Shown: piece by piece, positions 53,256-63,204 of the stretch
Layout: each line of letters starts with the position of its first letter
How positions within the stretch are numbered: the stretch's first letter is position 1
DNA from: Sphaerotilus sulfidivorans
Lineage (GTDB): Bacteria; Pseudomonadota; Gammaproteobacteria; Burkholderiales; Burkholderiaceae_C
Assembly: GCF_013426975.1 (NCBI RefSeq)
Contig: NZ_JACCPY010000011.1
Coordinates: forward strand, 1 to 64,000
Reading direction: 5' to 3'
Length of the DNA: 64,000 nucleotides
Translations under genes and position numbers: made by a program
The notes under the pieces: model-generated
What the model saw: the letters and a program-made list of their open reading frames with translations, nothing else
Told to the model about the DNA's origin: nothing
Databases searched by the model: none

Positions 53256-54098
53256 ATGCGCATCATCGACCTGCACTGCTATCCCGGCACCCAACGCTGG
53301 ATCGACGCCCAGGGCCCTTACCCCGCCGAGCTGGCGCGCTACTGGAAGCGTGAATGGGTGGCCAAGTCGGAGGACGACGTGATCGCCGAGTTCGCCCAGC
53401 ACGACGTGCAGGCCTGCCTGGTGGCGCTGGATCTGGAGACCACCGTCGCCACCCCGCCGTGCGACAACGACTACGTGCACGGCATCTGGAAGCGCCATCC
53501 CGAGCGCATCCTTCAGTGCTGGGGCGCGGTGGAGCCCGCCAAGGGCGAGATCGCCATCCGCCAGGTCAGGCACGCGGTGCAGGAACTGGGCTTCATCGGC
53601 TTCCATTTCCACCCGATCATGCAGCACTTCGCGGTGAACGACCGCCGCTACTACCCGCTGTTCGAGGAGATCGACGCGCTGGGCGCAGCGGTGATGATCG
53701 ATGTGGGCACCACCGGCATGGGCGCGGGCATGCCCGGCGGCCACGGCGCGCGCATCCGCCATGCCCACCCCGGCGCCATCGACGACCTGGCCGCCGACTT
53801 CCCCGACCTCAAGATCATCATGGCCCACCCCGGCTGGCCCTGGGTGGAGGAGACCACCGCCGTGGCGCTGCACAAGGGCAATGTGTACTGGGAGATGTCG
53901 GGCTGGGCGCCCAAGCACTTTCCCGGCAACCTGAAGACCGACATCCGCGGCCGCCTGCAGGACAAGATCATGTTCGGCAGCGACTACCCCAGCCTGCCCT
54001 ACGAGCGCATCTTCCGCGAGTGGCAGGAGCTGGGCTACAGCGACAGCGTGATGGAGAAGGTCATGTATGGCAACGCCGAGCGCGTGCTGGGGCTGTGA
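53256..54098 (+). CDS. Amidohydrolase-2 family hydrolase (ACMSD-like fold)
   Basis: This 280-aa TIM-barrel metal hydrolase has IGFHFHPIMQHF, IIMAHPGWPWVEE and the C-terminal FGSDYPSLPYER with the metal aspartate. The usual N-terminal HxH metal motif reads H7-C8-Y9 (DLHCYPG), so the second histidine is missing. Relatives of this family in hydroxycinnamate clusters are described as aryl-3-oxoacyl-CoA hydrolases, and others are decarboxylases or hydratases. It starts 3 bases after the ligase stop, so translation is coupled. Confidence 0.85.
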   Translation: MRIIDLHCYPGTQRWIDAQGPYPAELARYWKREWVAKSEDDVIAEFAQHDVQACLVALDLETTVATPPCDNDYVHGIWKRHPERILQCWGAVEPAKGEIAIRQVRHAVQELGFIGFHFHPIMQHFAVNDRRYYPLFEEIDALGAAVMIDVGTTGMGAGMPGGHGARIRHAHPGAIDDLAADFPDLKIIMAHPGWPWVEETTAVALHKGNVYWEMSGWAPKHFPGNLKTDIRGRLQDKIMFGSDYPSLPYERIFREWQELGYSDSVMEKVMYGNAERVLGL

Positions 54099-54100
54099 AC

Positions 54101-55735
54101 GTGAAAGCGGCTTCGTCCATCATGCTGGCGTCGGTGCTCCTGTCGGCGTGCGGAGGCAGCGAACCCGAGCCGTCACCCGAGCCAGCGACGGTGACACCCT
54201 ATGTCGCGTCACGCGACACGGTGGCGGTCGCGGGGGGAACGGTGGCTGCTGCGGCCGACTCGTCCCGCTCGCTGCGCATCTTTCGTGCGATTCCCTTCGC
54301 CGCGCCGCCTGTGGGCGATCTGCGCTGGCGAGTGCCCCAACCGGTCGTGGCCTGGACCGGCGTGCGGCGCAGCGACAACTTTTCCGCAGCCTGCCTGATG
54401 GGTGACCGCCCGGCGGGTCGCGTCGGCTCGATCCTCTATCAGCAGACCGAGTCGCAGAGCGAGGACTGCCTGTATCTCAACGTCTGGACCGGCGCGGCAT
54501 CCGCCGACGAGAAGCGGCCGGTGATGGTGCTGCTGCACGGCGGGGCCTACCAGCTGGGGGCAGGCTCCCAGCCCAACTACAACGGCAAAGGGCTGGCCGC
54601 CAAGGGTGCCGTCGTGGTGACGATGAACTACCGACTGGGACCGCTGGGTTTTCTGGCCCATCCGGAACTCACGGCCGAAGCGGGCAGCTCGGGGAACTAC
54701 GCCTTGCACGATGCGGTGGCAGCGCTGAAATGGGTGCGGGACCACATCGCCGCCTTCGGGGGTGATCCCGACAACGTCACCGTGTTCAGCGAATCGGCCG
54801 GCAGCGCGATGGCCAGCGTGCTCTACGCTTCGCCGCTGGCTGCGGGGCTGTTCCACAAGCTGATGCTGGGAAGCCTTGCCGCCTTGCCCGCGGGCACCTC
54901 CATGCCCACGCTGGCGCAGGCGCAGGCGGCCGGTGCGGCTTTCGCGGCCAGCCTCGGTGCATCTGACCTGGCGGCACTGCGCTCCAGGCCTGCTGCTGCG
55001 ATCATGGCCGGCGCCGGCGCCATCACGGCGCCCATCGTCGATGGCGTGCTGCTGCCCGATCAGCTCGACCTGCTGCTGAAGTCCGGCACCGTCAACGCCG
55101 TGCCGCTGCTGGCGGGCTGGAACGCCGACGAAGGCACGCCCTACCCGCCTTTCGCGACCACGCTGGCCGGATACGAAAGCACGGCGGCTGCGCGCTTCGG
55201 CAGCTTGGCCGCCGATTTCAAGGCCGTCTACCCGGCCACCAGCGACGCCGAAGTCCGGGCCATGGCCTACCAGCCGATGCGTGACGGAACCTTCGCGTGG
55301 AATGTCTGGACCTTCGCTCGAGCCCACGCCGCACGGGCCCAGGCACCGGCCTATCTGTACTTCTTCACCCGGCGCCCGGCCTACCACGCCGACCAGTCAT
55401 TCACCGGCCAGAGCCCGGCTGAACGGTTTGGCGCCTACCACTCGCTCGAGCAGGTGTACTTCTACGACAACCTCGATGTGAGTGCACCGACGCGCGCCTA
55501 CACGGAGGTGGACCGGCGCATCGCCAGCATCGCCTCGAGCTACCTGGTGAACTTCGCCCGCACGGGCGATCCCAACGGCGGCGGCCTGCCCCCATGGCCT
55601 CGCTTCACCGGACCGGCCAGCGCCACGATGGAGATCGGCGACACCATCGCACCGGTGGCTGTGCCCTTCCAGGACAAGCTGGCCTTCTGGGACCGCTACT
55701 ACACGGCCACGCTCGGGCGCGGCCTGCCTTTCTGA
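54101..55735 (+). CDS. Type-B carboxylesterase, lipoprotein
   Basis: This 544-aa esterase of the cholinesterase/type-B family starts with GTG, and a lipobox LLSAC at about 14-18 predicts a membrane-anchored lipoprotein. The catalytic serine lies in FSESAGSAM after GGDPDNVTV, the oxyanion HGGAY motif is present, and the histidine region is GAYHSLE. Type-B esterases hydrolyse carboxylic esters, for example plant phenolic esters. Its codon choice is visibly less extreme at third positions than its operon neighbours, which suggests later insertion. An alternative GTG at 54095 overlaps the amidohydrolase stop. Confidence 0.88.
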   Translation: MKAASSIMLASVLLSACGGSEPEPSPEPATVTPYVASRDTVAVAGGTVAAAADSSRSLRIFRAIPFAAPPVGDLRWRVPQPVVAWTGVRRSDNFSAACLMGDRPAGRVGSILYQQTESQSEDCLYLNVWTGAASADEKRPVMVLLHGGAYQLGAGSQPNYNGKGLAAKGAVVVTMNYRLGPLGFLAHPELTAEAGSSGNYALHDAVAALKWVRDHIAAFGGDPDNVTVFSESAGSAMASVLYASPLAAGLFHKLMLGSLAALPAGTSMPTLAQAQAAGAAFAASLGASDLAALRSRPAAAIMAGAGAITAPIVDGVLLPDQLDLLLKSGTVNAVPLLAGWNADEGTPYPPFATTLAGYESTAAARFGSLAADFKAVYPATSDAEVRAMAYQPMRDGTFAWNVWTFARAHAARAQAPAYLYFFTRRPAYHADQSFTGQSPAERFGAYHSLEQVYFYDNLDVSAPTRAYTEVDRRIASIASSYLVNFARTGDPNGGGLPPWPRFTGPASATMEIGDTIAPVAVPFQDKLAFWDRYYTATLGRGLPF

Positions 55736-55754
55736 ACGAGAAAGCCTCTGCACC

Positions 55755-56960
55755 ATGCAAAACGTCTACCTCTGCGACGGCCTGCGCACGCCCATCGGCC
55801 GCTACGCCGGCGCACTCAGCGGCGTGCGCACCGACGACCTGGCCGCCGTGCCCCTGCAGGCCCTGATGGCACGCCACCCCGGCCTGGACTGGGCCGCGCT
55901 GGAGGAGGTGAGCTACGGCTGCGTCAACCAGGCCGGCGAGGACAACCGCAACGTGGCCCGCATGGCCACGCTGCTGGCCGGCCTGCCGGTGAGCGTGGCC
56001 GCCAGCACCGTCAACCGCCTGTGCGGCTCGGGGCTGGACGCGGTGGGCGGCATCGCCCGCGCCATCGCGTGCGGCGCGCTGGATCTGGCGGTGGCCGGCG
56101 GGGTGGAGAGCATGAGCCGCGCCCCGCTGGTCATGCCCAAAGCCACCAGCGCCTTCTCGCGCCAGGCCGAGGTGGCCGACAGCACCATCGGCTGGCGCTT
56201 CGTCAACCCGCGCATGGTGGCGCTGCACGGCGTCGACAGCATGGGCGAGACGGCCGAGAACGTGGCCCGGGAGCACGGCGTCAACCGTGCCGATCAGGAT
56301 GCCTTCGCGCTGCGCAGCCAGCAGCGCGCCGCCGCCGCCCAGGCCGCCGGCTGGCTGGCGGCCGAGATCACCCCGGTGCCGGTGCCCGGCCGCCGCGGCG
56401 ACATCACCTGGGTCAGCGTGGACGAGCACCCCCGCCCGCAGACCACCGCCGAGGAGCTGGCGCGGCTGAAGCCCGCCTTCCGCGACGGCGGCAGCGTCAC
56501 CGCCGGCAACAGCTCGGGCGTGAACGACGGCGCCGCCGCGCTGCTGCTGGCCAGCGAGGCCGGCGCGGCCCGCCACGGCCTGACGCCCCGCGCCCGCGTG
56601 CTGGGCCTGGCCACCGCCGGCGTGGCGCCGCGCGTCATGGGCATCGGCCCGGTGCCGGCGGTGCGCAAGCTGCTGGCGCAGACCGGCCTGACGCTGGCCG
56701 ACTTCGACCTGATCGAGCTGAACGAGGCCTTCGCGGCCCAGGGCCTGGCCGTGCTGCGCGGCCTGGGTCTGCCCGACGACGGCGACTTCATCAACCCGCA
56801 GGGCGGCGCCATCGCCTTCGGCCATCCGCTGGGCATGAGCGGCGTGCGCCTGGTGCTCACCGCCCTGCACCAGCTCGAGCGCAGCGGCGGCCGCCGCGCC
56901 CTGTGCACCATGTGCGTGGGCGTGGGGCAGGGCATCGCGCTGGCCATCGAGCGGGTGTGA
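55755..56960 (+). CDS. Thiolase, 3-oxoadipyl-CoA thiolase-like
   Basis: This 401-aa thiolase has the nucleophile C90 in [10 protein letters not shown], the histidine in [12 protein letters not shown] and the C-terminal cysteine in [10 protein letters not shown]. Motifs [14 protein letters not shown] and TIGWRFVNP match PcaF/PaaJ 3-oxoadipyl-CoA thiolases closely. It would cleave 3-oxoadipyl-CoA to succinyl-CoA and acetyl-CoA, or another aryl 3-oxoacyl-CoA. It is encoded in the same direction as the ligase and crotonases. Confidence 0.9.
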   Translation: MQNVYLCDGLRTPIGRYAGALSGVRTDDLAAVPLQALMARHPGLDWAALEEVSYGCVNQAGEDNRNVARMATLLAGLPVSVAASTVNRLCGSGLDAVGGIARAIACGALDLAVAGGVESMSRAPLVMPKATSAFSRQAEVADSTIGWRFVNPRMVALHGVDSMGETAENVAREHGVNRADQDAFALRSQQRAAAAQAAGWLAAEITPVPVPGRRGDITWVSVDEHPRPQTTAEELARLKPAFRDGGSVTAGNSSGVNDGAAALLLASEAGAARHGLTPRARVLGLATAGVAPRVMGIGPVPAVRKLLAQTGLTLADFDLIELNEAFAAQGLAVLRGLGLPDDGDFINPQGGAIAFGHPLGMSGVRLVLTALHQLERSGGRRALCTMCVGVGQGIALAIERV

Positions 56961-56994
56961 GCCCGCTTTTTCCCGATCGCTCCTGAAAGAACCC

Positions 56995-57822
56995 ATGACC
57001 GACGCACCCCTGCTGCTTCAGCGCCGTGGCGCCATCGCCTGGCTCACGCTCAACCGCCCGGCCACCCGCAATGCCTTGAGCGGCGACGACCTGTTCAGCG
57101 CCTTCGAGACGGTGCTGGCCGAGATCGACGCCGACCCCACGCTGCGCGTGGCGGTGCTCACCGGCGCGGGCAGCGCCTTCTGTGCCGGCGGCAACGTCGC
57201 CGAGATGCGCGACCGCCAGGGCATGTTCGCCGGCCCGCCGGCCGAGATCACCGCCCGCTACCGCCAGGGCATCCAGCGCATTCCCCGGGCGCTGGCGCGG
57301 CTGGGCCTGCCGATCATCGCGGCGGTCAACGGCCCGGCCATCGGCGCGGGCAACGACCTGGCCTGCCTGTGCGACCTGCGCATCGCCAGCAGCGCGGCGC
57401 GCTTTGCCGAGAGCTTCGTCAAGGTGGGCATCGTGCCGGGCGACGGCGGCTGCTGGCTGCTGCCCCGGGTGGTGGGCTGGTCCAAGGCGGCCGAGATGGC
57501 GCTGACCGGCGACACCCTGGACGCGGCCGAGGCGCTGCGCATCGGCCTGGTCTCGCAGGTGGTGGCGCCCGAGGCGCTGGAAGACGCCGCCCTGGCCCTG
57601 GCCCAGCGCGTGGCTGCCAACCCGCCCCAGGTGCTGCGCTGGACCAAGCGCCTGCTGTGGCAGGCCCGCAGCGGCACGCTGGACGAGGCGCTGGACGCCG
57701 CCGGCCAGTTCCAGGGCCTGGCCCACCACACGGCCGACCACCGCGAGGCCCTGGCCGCCTTCTTCGAGAAGCGCCCGCCGGTGTTCACCGGCGCCGGCAT
57801 GGCCCCGCAGGAGGGCGCATGA
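56995..57822 (+). CDS. Enoyl-CoA hydratase/isomerase (crotonase) family protein 1
   Basis: This 275-aa crotonase-fold enzyme has the oxyanion-hole strand FCAGGNVAEM and AAVNGPAIGAGNDLACLCDLRIAS. At the usual catalytic glutamate positions it shows G-N-D-L and KVGIVPGDGGCW, with an aspartate where many hydratases have the second glutamate. It is therefore a crotonase but may be an isomerase or ring hydrolase rather than a simple hydratase. Its stop overlaps the start of the second crotonase gene. Confidence 0.87.
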   Translation: MTDAPLLLQRRGAIAWLTLNRPATRNALSGDDLFSAFETVLAEIDADPTLRVAVLTGAGSAFCAGGNVAEMRDRQGMFAGPPAEITARYRQGIQRIPRALARLGLPIIAAVNGPAIGAGNDLACLCDLRIASSAARFAESFVKVGIVPGDGGCWLLPRVVGWSKAAEMALTGDTLDAAEALRIGLVSQVVAPEALEDAALALAQRVAANPPQVLRWTKRLLWQARSGTLDEALDAAGQFQGLAHHTADHREALAAFFEKRPPVFTGAGMAPQEGA

Positions 57823-58628
57823 ACGCCGCCACCGTGAATGCGACGCCGCCCGTGCTGCAGATCGAGCACCCCAGCCCCGGCGTGCGCCTCATCCGCCTGC
57901 ACCGGCCCGAGGTGCTCAACGCCTTGAACCTGCGCCTGCGCCATGCCCTGGCCGAGGCCTTCACCCAGGCCGATGCCGACGAGGCCGTGCGCGCCGTGGT
58001 GCTGGCCGGCAGCCCGCGCGCCTTCTGCGCCGGCGCCGACCTGAACGAGTATCGCCAGGCCACGCCCGCCGAGATCGTCGAGCGCGGCATGGGCCGGCTC
58101 TGGGACGCCATCGCCCAGTGCCGCAAGCCGGTGATCGCCGCGGTGTGCGGCCATGCGCTGGGCGGCGGCTGCGAGCTGGCCCTGCATGCCGATCTGATCA
58201 TCGCCGGCACCGGAGCGCGCTTCGGCCAGCCCGAGGTCCGCATCGGCCTGATGCCCGGCGGAGGCGCCACCCAGCGCCTGACCCGCGCGGTGGGCAAGTT
58301 CCAGGCGATGCGGCTTCTGCTGCTGGGCGAGCCGATCGCGGCCGACGAGGCGCTGCGCCTGGGGCTGGTGTCGGAGGTGGTGGCCGACGATCAGGTCGAG
58401 CCGCGGGCGCTGGAGCTGGCCGCCCGGCTGGCCAGCGGTCCCGCTGCAGTGCAGACGCTCATCAAGGAGACGGTGATCGCCAGCATGAACCTGCCGCTGC
58501 AGCAGGGGCTGGAGCTGGAGCGGCGCGCCTTCGCGCTGGCCTTCGCCTGGCCGGACCGGGCCGAGGGCATCGCCGCACGGCTGGAGCGGCGCGAGCCGTG
58601 CTGGTCACACCGGAACGGCGCGGGCTGA
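57819..58628 (+). CDS. Enoyl-CoA hydratase (crotonase) family protein 2, PaaF-like
   Basis: This 269-aa crotonase has FCAGADLNEY, AAVCGHALGGGCELALHADLIIA with one catalytic glutamate (GGCEL) and QPEVRIGLMPGGGATQRL with the second. Both glutamates of a true hydratase are therefore present, as in PaaF 2,3-dehydroadipyl-CoA hydratase. It would hydrate the enoyl-CoA that the SDR then oxidises. It overlaps the previous gene by 4 bases and ends the operon before a hairpin. Confidence 0.88.
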   Translation: MNAATVNATPPVLQIEHPSPGVRLIRLHRPEVLNALNLRLRHALAEAFTQADADEAVRAVVLAGSPRAFCAGADLNEYRQATPAEIVERGMGRLWDAIAQCRKPVIAAVCGHALGGGCELALHADLIIAGTGARFGQPEVRIGLMPGGGATQRLTRAVGKFQAMRLLLLGEPIAADEALRLGLVSEVVADDQVEPRALELAARLASGPAAVQTLIKETVIASMNLPLQQGLELERRAFALAFAWPDRAEGIAARLERREPCWSHRNGAG

Positions 58629-58638
58629 ACCACTCTGG

Positions 58639-58654
58639 CGCGCTGCTCAGCGCG
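58639..58654 (+). terminator. Hairpin after the CoA-pathway operon
   Basis: CGCGCTG pairs with CAGCGCG around CT, 10 bases after the last stop codon. The rest of the 181-base gap to the convergent hydrolase shows no gene. There is no T tract. Confidence 0.45.
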
Positions 58655-58809
58655 AAGACGCCACATCCGGCCAGCGGAGTCAGACAGCACAACTGCGGCC
58701 ACCCACGCGTCCAACGTCACCGACCCGATGAGAGTCTGATGACCAGCGCAGTGCAGGTGCATCGCGGCTTTGCCCAGGCACGGCTGCAGTGCGCCGGATG
58801 TCTCCTGAC

Positions 58810-59529
58810 TCAGAACAGCTGAGACAGAAACACCAGACTGCGCCCCTGCGCCAGCACCGCGCTGGCCGGGTCGTGCGCGGCGCGGGCCCAGCAGTTGAAG
58901 CCGTGCTGCGCCTGAGGGTAGTCGTGGAACTCGGTCTGCGCGGCGGCGGGTGCGCAAGTCATGGCCGTGCGCACCGCGGCCACCGCGTCGGGCGGAATGC
59001 TCGGGTCGTGGCCGGCGTGGTGGAACTGCACCGGCACGGTGATGCGCGCGGCCAGCGCGGCAAGATCCGGCTGCGCGGCGATGCCGCCGCCGTAGTAGCA
59101 GACCACCGCGTCCACCCCGCACAGCGCCGCCGCAGCGAAGGCCAGCCGCCCGCCCATGCAGTAGCCGAGGGCGCCGATGCGACCGGTACATTCCGGCATC
59201 GCGCGCAGCGCTGCCAGCGCCACGGCCATGTCGGCCACCGCCTGCTCGCGGCTCAAGCCGCGCATCAGCGTCAGCGCACGCTCGCGGTCCTCGCCGACGT
59301 AGCCCAGCTCGACCCGTGTCGCCTGGCGCCGGAACAGGTCGGGCGCGATCACCACGAAGCCGGACTGCGCGTACTGCTCGGCCACGGCGCGGATATGCGC
59401 GTTGACGCCGAAGATCTCCTGCAGCAGCAGCAGACCGGGGCCGCGGCCGGCCGGCGGCAGCGCGACGAAGGCGTCCAGCGAGCCGTCCTCGGCGGGCAGG
59501 CTTGTCCAGCGGGTGGTGCAGGGGCTCAT
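58810..59529 (-). CDS. Dienelactone hydrolase family protein
   Basis: This 239-aa alpha/beta hydrolase has the triad typical of dienelactone hydrolases: C in LGYCMGGRLAF, D in HHAGHDPSIP and H in QAQHGFNCWAR. LLLQEIFGVNAHIRAVAEQYA supplies the oxyanion region and the substrate-contact glutamate. It hydrolyses a cyclic ester such as dienelactone, or a related small ester. The ATG at 59529 begins the conserved domain. It faces the CoA operon and could act on a lactone side product. Confidence 0.88.
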   Translation of the reverse strand: MSPCTTRWTSLPAEDGSLDAFVALPPAGRGPGLLLLQEIFGVNAHIRAVAEQYAQSGFVVIAPDLFRRQATRVELGYVGEDRERALTLMRGLSREQAVADMAVALAALRAMPECTGRIGALGYCMGGRLAFAAAALCGVDAVVCYYGGGIAAQPDLAALAARITVPVQFHHAGHDPSIPPDAVAAVRTAMTCAPAAAQTEFHDYPQAQHGFNCWARAAHDPASAVLAQGRSLVFLSQLF

Positions 59530-59710
59530 CAGAAGAATTCCTTGATCGGTCGGGAAAGAACCCGAGGCTAGCCGAGATCGGGCTGACCGGCAGACCGCGC
59601 ACCCGCCCTGGGACGATCTCCTATCATCTCGCCTTTTCCCTTCCGCCCTGGCCCGTGTCCCGCCCCACCATGACCCCGCCCCTCCTGCCGCCGCTGGCGC
59701 AGGCTCGCCG

Positions 59711-60760
59711 ATGAGCTCGCGCGGCCCGGCGCAGATCGCCGACCTGCATCGCTTCGACTGCATCATCGACGCGCGCTCGCCGTCGGAATATGCGCTCGAC
59801 CACATTCCCGGCGCGATCAACTGCCCCTCGCTCGACGACGAGGAGCGCCGCATCGTCGGCACGATCTACAAGCAGCAGGGCGCCTTCGAGGCGCGGCGGG
59901 TCGGCGGCGCGATGGTGGCGGCCAACCTGGCACGCCACCTGCGCGAGCGCTTCGCCGACATGCCGGCAAGCTGGCGCCCGCTCGTCTACTGCTGGCGCGG
60001 CGGCCTGCGCAGCGGCTCGATGGTGAACTGGTGGCGGCTGGTGGGCTGGGACGCGCAGCAGCTCGCCGGCGGCTACAAGCGCTGGCGTCAGCATGTGATC
60101 GCGCAGATCGACGCGATCGCGCCGCAGCTCGATCTGCGGGTGGTCTGCGGCCCCACCGGCAGCGCCAAGACCCGCGTGCTGCAGGCGCTGGCCGCGCAGG
60201 GCGAGCAGGTGCTCGACCTGGAGGGCCTGGCCTGCCACAAGGGCTCGCTGCTGGGCGCGCTGCCCGGCGTCGAGCAGCCCTCGCAGAAGGCCTTCGAGAC
60301 GCAGCTGGCGGTGCAGCTCGAGCGGTTCGACCTGGGCCGGCCGGTCCATGTCGAGGCCGAGAGCCGCCGAATCGGCCGCATCGCGCTGCCGACCGCGCTG
60401 ATCGAGCGCATGCGCGCGGCCGTCTGCCTCGAGATCGAGGCCGGCGCCGCGGCGCGGCTGGACTATCTGCTCGAGGACTATGCCTACCTGGGCGACGAGC
60501 CCGAGCAGCTCGCCTCGCGCCTCGAGATGCTGCGCGAGCTGCACAGTCGCGAGACGATCGCGCGCTGGCAGGACTGGGCGCGCACCCGCGCGCTGCGCCC
60601 GCTCTTCGACGAGCTGAGCCGGCTGCACTACGACCCGGCCTACGGCCGCTCGCAGGCGGCGCATTTCCGCCGCTGGGCCGAGCGGCGCACGGTCGCTGCC
60701 GACACGCTGGACGCGGCCGGCATCGAGCGGGTGGCGCAGGCGCTGCGCGCGCTGGGCTGA
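59711..60760 (+). CDS. mnmH: tRNA 2-selenouridine/geranyl-2-thiouridine synthase
   Basis: MnmH (SelU, YbbB) replaces sulfur by selenium at the wobble 2-thiouridine of tRNAs, using selenophosphate, through a geranylated intermediate. This 349-aa protein has an N-terminal rhodanese domain with the catalytic cysteine in YCWRGGLRSGSM and a C-terminal P-loop domain with CGPTGSAKTRVL. The family signature GGYKRWR follows the rhodanese domain. An ABC transporter begins 13 bases downstream on the same strand, so they are likely co-transcribed. No selD is in the window. Confidence 0.92.
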   Translation: MSSRGPAQIADLHRFDCIIDARSPSEYALDHIPGAINCPSLDDEERRIVGTIYKQQGAFEARRVGGAMVAANLARHLRERFADMPASWRPLVYCWRGGLRSGSMVNWWRLVGWDAQQLAGGYKRWRQHVIAQIDAIAPQLDLRVVCGPTGSAKTRVLQALAAQGEQVLDLEGLACHKGSLLGALPGVEQPSQKAFETQLAVQLERFDLGRPVHVEAESRRIGRIALPTALIERMRAAVCLEIEAGAAARLDYLLEDYAYLGDEPEQLASRLEMLRELHSRETIARWQDWARTRALRPLFDELSRLHYDPAYGRSQAAHFRRWAERRTVAADTLDAAGIERVAQALRALG

Positions 60761-60773
60761 AGGGGGCACAGGC

Positions 60774-61529
60774 ATGGCACGGGAACTGCGCCTGCACGGC
60801 GTCGGCCGCCGCTGGGGCGATCGCGAGGTGCTCTCCAGCATCGACCTGACGCTGCGCGCCGGCGAGCGGGTGGCGCTGATCGGCCCGAGCGGTGCGGGCA
60901 AGTCGACGCTGCTGCGGCTGATGGCCGGCGCGCTGCGCCCGACCCAGGGCCGCATCGAGGTCGACGGCCGCGATCTGGCGCAGATGCCCTGGCGCGCGCT
61001 GCAGGCGCACCGCGCCCGCTGCCGCATCGTCGAGCAGCAGAACCTGCTGGTGCCGCAGTCGAGCGTGCACGACAACATCGTCGCCGGGCTGCTGTCGCAC
61101 TGGCCGGCCTGGCGCACGCTGCTGGCGGCGCTGTGGCCGCTGGAGCGCGAGCGCGTCGCCGCGCTGCTGCAGGCGGTCGATCTGGCCGGGCTGCAGTGGG
61201 CGCCGGCGGCCACGCTCAGCGGCGGGCAGATGCAGCGCGTGGCGCTGGCGCGCGCGCTGGTGTCGGGCCCGCGCCTGCTGCTGGCCGACGAGCCGACCGC
61301 CTCGCTCGATCCGCGCACCGCGCGCCAGATCACCCGGCTGATCGTCGATCAGGCCAGGGGCGGCGACATGGCGCTGGTGTTCTGCACCCACTGGTTCGAC
61401 ATCGTACGCAGCGACTGCACCCGCGTCATCGGCCTGCGCGACGGCCGCCTGCTGTTCGATGCCCCGCCGGCCGAGATCGACGAGACCCGCCTGGCCCAGC
61501 TCTATGCCGGCAGCGATGAACGGCTCTGA
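60774..61529 (+). CDS. ABC transporter ATP-binding protein, PhnC-like
   Basis: This 251-aa ATPase has Walker A GPSGAGKST, the signature LSGGQMQRVALARAL and Walker B LLLADEPTASLD. The pattern QQNLLVPQSSVHDNIVAGLL resembles PhnC of phosphonate transporters. It follows mnmH by 13 bases and overlaps the permease gene by 14 bases. In this neighbourhood similar transporters are thought to import selenate or a related oxyanion rather than a phosphonate. Confidence 0.9.
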   Translation: MARELRLHGVGRRWGDREVLSSIDLTLRAGERVALIGPSGAGKSTLLRLMAGALRPTQGRIEVDGRDLAQMPWRALQAHRARCRIVEQQNLLVPQSSVHDNIVAGLLSHWPAWRTLLAALWPLERERVAALLQAVDLAGLQWAPAATLSGGQMQRVALARALVSGPRLLLADEPTASLDPRTARQITRLIVDQARGGDMALVFCTHWFDIVRSDCTRVIGLRDGRLLFDAPPAEIDETRLAQLYAGSDERL

Positions 61530-63204
61530 CCCGGTGCTGCGCTCGCGGCTGCTGACGCTGCTGCTGGTGCTGGCGGTGCTGCTCTCGGGCGGGGTGGCGC
61601 TGCCGCTCACCGGCGCCGAACCCGCGAAGCTGTTCGATGCCGAGGGGCTGAAGAACGCCGGCGACATCCTCTCCGGCCTGGCGCGGCCGGACTTCTCGGC
61701 CGAGTTCCTCGCGCGGGTGCTGGAGCTTTCGCTCGAGAGCCTGCTGATCGGCGTGCTGGGCACGGTGATGGCCACCGCGCTGGGCACGCTGCTGGCCCTG
61801 GCGGCGATCCGCGTGCCCGATCTGGACGATCCGCCGCAGCGCCTGCCGGCGTGGTGGCGGGGCTTGGGCGCGCTGATGCGCCAGATGGCGCGGCTGCTGC
61901 TGAACTTCTTCCGCTCGGTGCCGGAGATCGTCTGGGCCTATCTGTTCGTGCAGCTGCTCGGCCTGGGGCCGGGCGCGGCGGTGCTGGCCATCATGCTGAC
62001 GGTGGGCGGCAACATCGGCAAGCTCTACGCCGAGCTGGCCGAGGCGCTCGAACCCGCCGCGATCCGCGCGCTGCGCGCCACCGGCGCCTCGCGCGGCGCG
62101 GTGCTGCTGCACGCGGTGCTGCCGCAGGTGCGCCGCGCCTGGACCGGCTACGCGCTGTTCTGCCTGGAATGCAACATCCGCATCGGCTCCATCCTGGGCG
62201 TGGTCGGTGCCGGCGGCCTGGGCAGCGAGATCGCGCTGAGCCTGCGCTATTTCCAGTACGACAAGCTGGCGACGACGCTGCTGGCGGTGCTGGTCTTCGT
62301 CGTCGCGCTGGAGGCGCTGGGCGCGCGGCTGCGGCGCTGGCCCCTGCAGCGCACGCTTGCGCTGGCCGGCCTGGGCACGGCAGCGGCGCTGTGGCGGCTG
62401 GAGATCGCCTGGGCGGATCTGTGGAGCGGCTCGTCGGTGGCGCTGCTGAGCTTCGAGCATCTGGCGCCGGACGCCGCCTTCATGCGCACCGTGGCGCTGC
62501 AGACCGGCGAGACGGTGCTGATGGCCTGGGCGGCGACGCTGGCCTCGGCGCTGGGCGCGGCGGTGCTGGCCCCGCTGGCGGCGGCGCACCTGAGCACCGG
62601 CAGCTTCCTGCCCGATCCGCCGCGTCCGGCCTGGCCGCGCCGGCTTGTGCTGTGGGCCGGGCGCCAGTCGGCGCGTGCGGTGCTGCAGCTCACCCGGGTG
62701 ATGCCGGAGCTGACGCTGGCCCTGGTCTTCGTCGTCTGGGTCGGCGGCGGGCCGCTGGCGGGCATCCTGGCCATCGCGGTGCACAACCTCGGCGTGATGG
62801 GCCGCCTGTTCGCCGACGTGCTCGACGAGGCCGAGCCAGGGCCGCCGGCGGTGCTGCAGGCACAGGGCGCCGGGCGGCTGGCGGTCTTCGTCGCCGGCGT
62901 CTGGCCGCAGGTGCGCGCGCGGCTGGCGGCCTTCGCGCTCTACCGCTTCGAGGTCAATGTGCGTGCCACCACGATGGTGGGCTTCGTCGGTGCCGGCGGC
63001 ATCGGCGACGCGCTGCACACCGCCATCAGCCTTTTCCATGTGCGCGACCTGACGCTGCTGCTGATCGTGCTGCTGAGCCTGGTCGCGCTGGTCGACCTGA
63101 TCGGCGACCGCCTGCGCGCGCGCCTGCTCGCCACCCCCGGCCGCGGCCCGCGCTGCGCGCCGTCCGTCCTCTCCCCTTCCTCCTCCGGAGCCTTTCCCGC
63201 ATGA
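61516..63204 (+). CDS. ABC transporter permease, two PhnE-like domains fused
   Basis: This 562-aa membrane protein is made of two MetI-type permease domains in tandem (about 45-285 and 320-540). Each has an EAA-like loop (ALRATGASRGAVLLHAVLPQ and VLQAQGAGRLAVFVAGVWPQ) and the PhnE-type (V/F)VGAGG(L/I)G motif. A single-chain double permease replaces the usual homodimer. It couples with the PhnC-like ATPase and PhnD-like receptor on either side; its stop overlaps the receptor start by 4 bases. Confidence 0.9.
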   Translation: MNGSDPVLRSRLLTLLLVLAVLLSGGVALPLTGAEPAKLFDAEGLKNAGDILSGLARPDFSAEFLARVLELSLESLLIGVLGTVMATALGTLLALAAIRVPDLDDPPQRLPAWWRGLGALMRQMARLLLNFFRSVPEIVWAYLFVQLLGLGPGAAVLAIMLTVGGNIGKLYAELAEALEPAAIRALRATGASRGAVLLHAVLPQVRRAWTGYALFCLECNIRIGSILGVVGAGGLGSEIALSLRYFQYDKLATTLLAVLVFVVALEALGARLRRWPLQRTLALAGLGTAAALWRLEIAWADLWSGSSVALLSFEHLAPDAAFMRTVALQTGETVLMAWAATLASALGAAVLAPLAAAHLSTGSFLPDPPRPAWPRRLVLWAGRQSARAVLQLTRVMPELTLALVFVVWVGGGPLAGILAIAVHNLGVMGRLFADVLDEAEPGPPAVLQAQGAGRLAVFVAGVWPQVRARLAAFALYRFEVNVRATTMVGFVGAGGIGDALHTAISLFHVRDLTLLLIVLLSLVALVDLIGDRLRARLLATPGRGPRCAPSVLSPSSSGAFPA

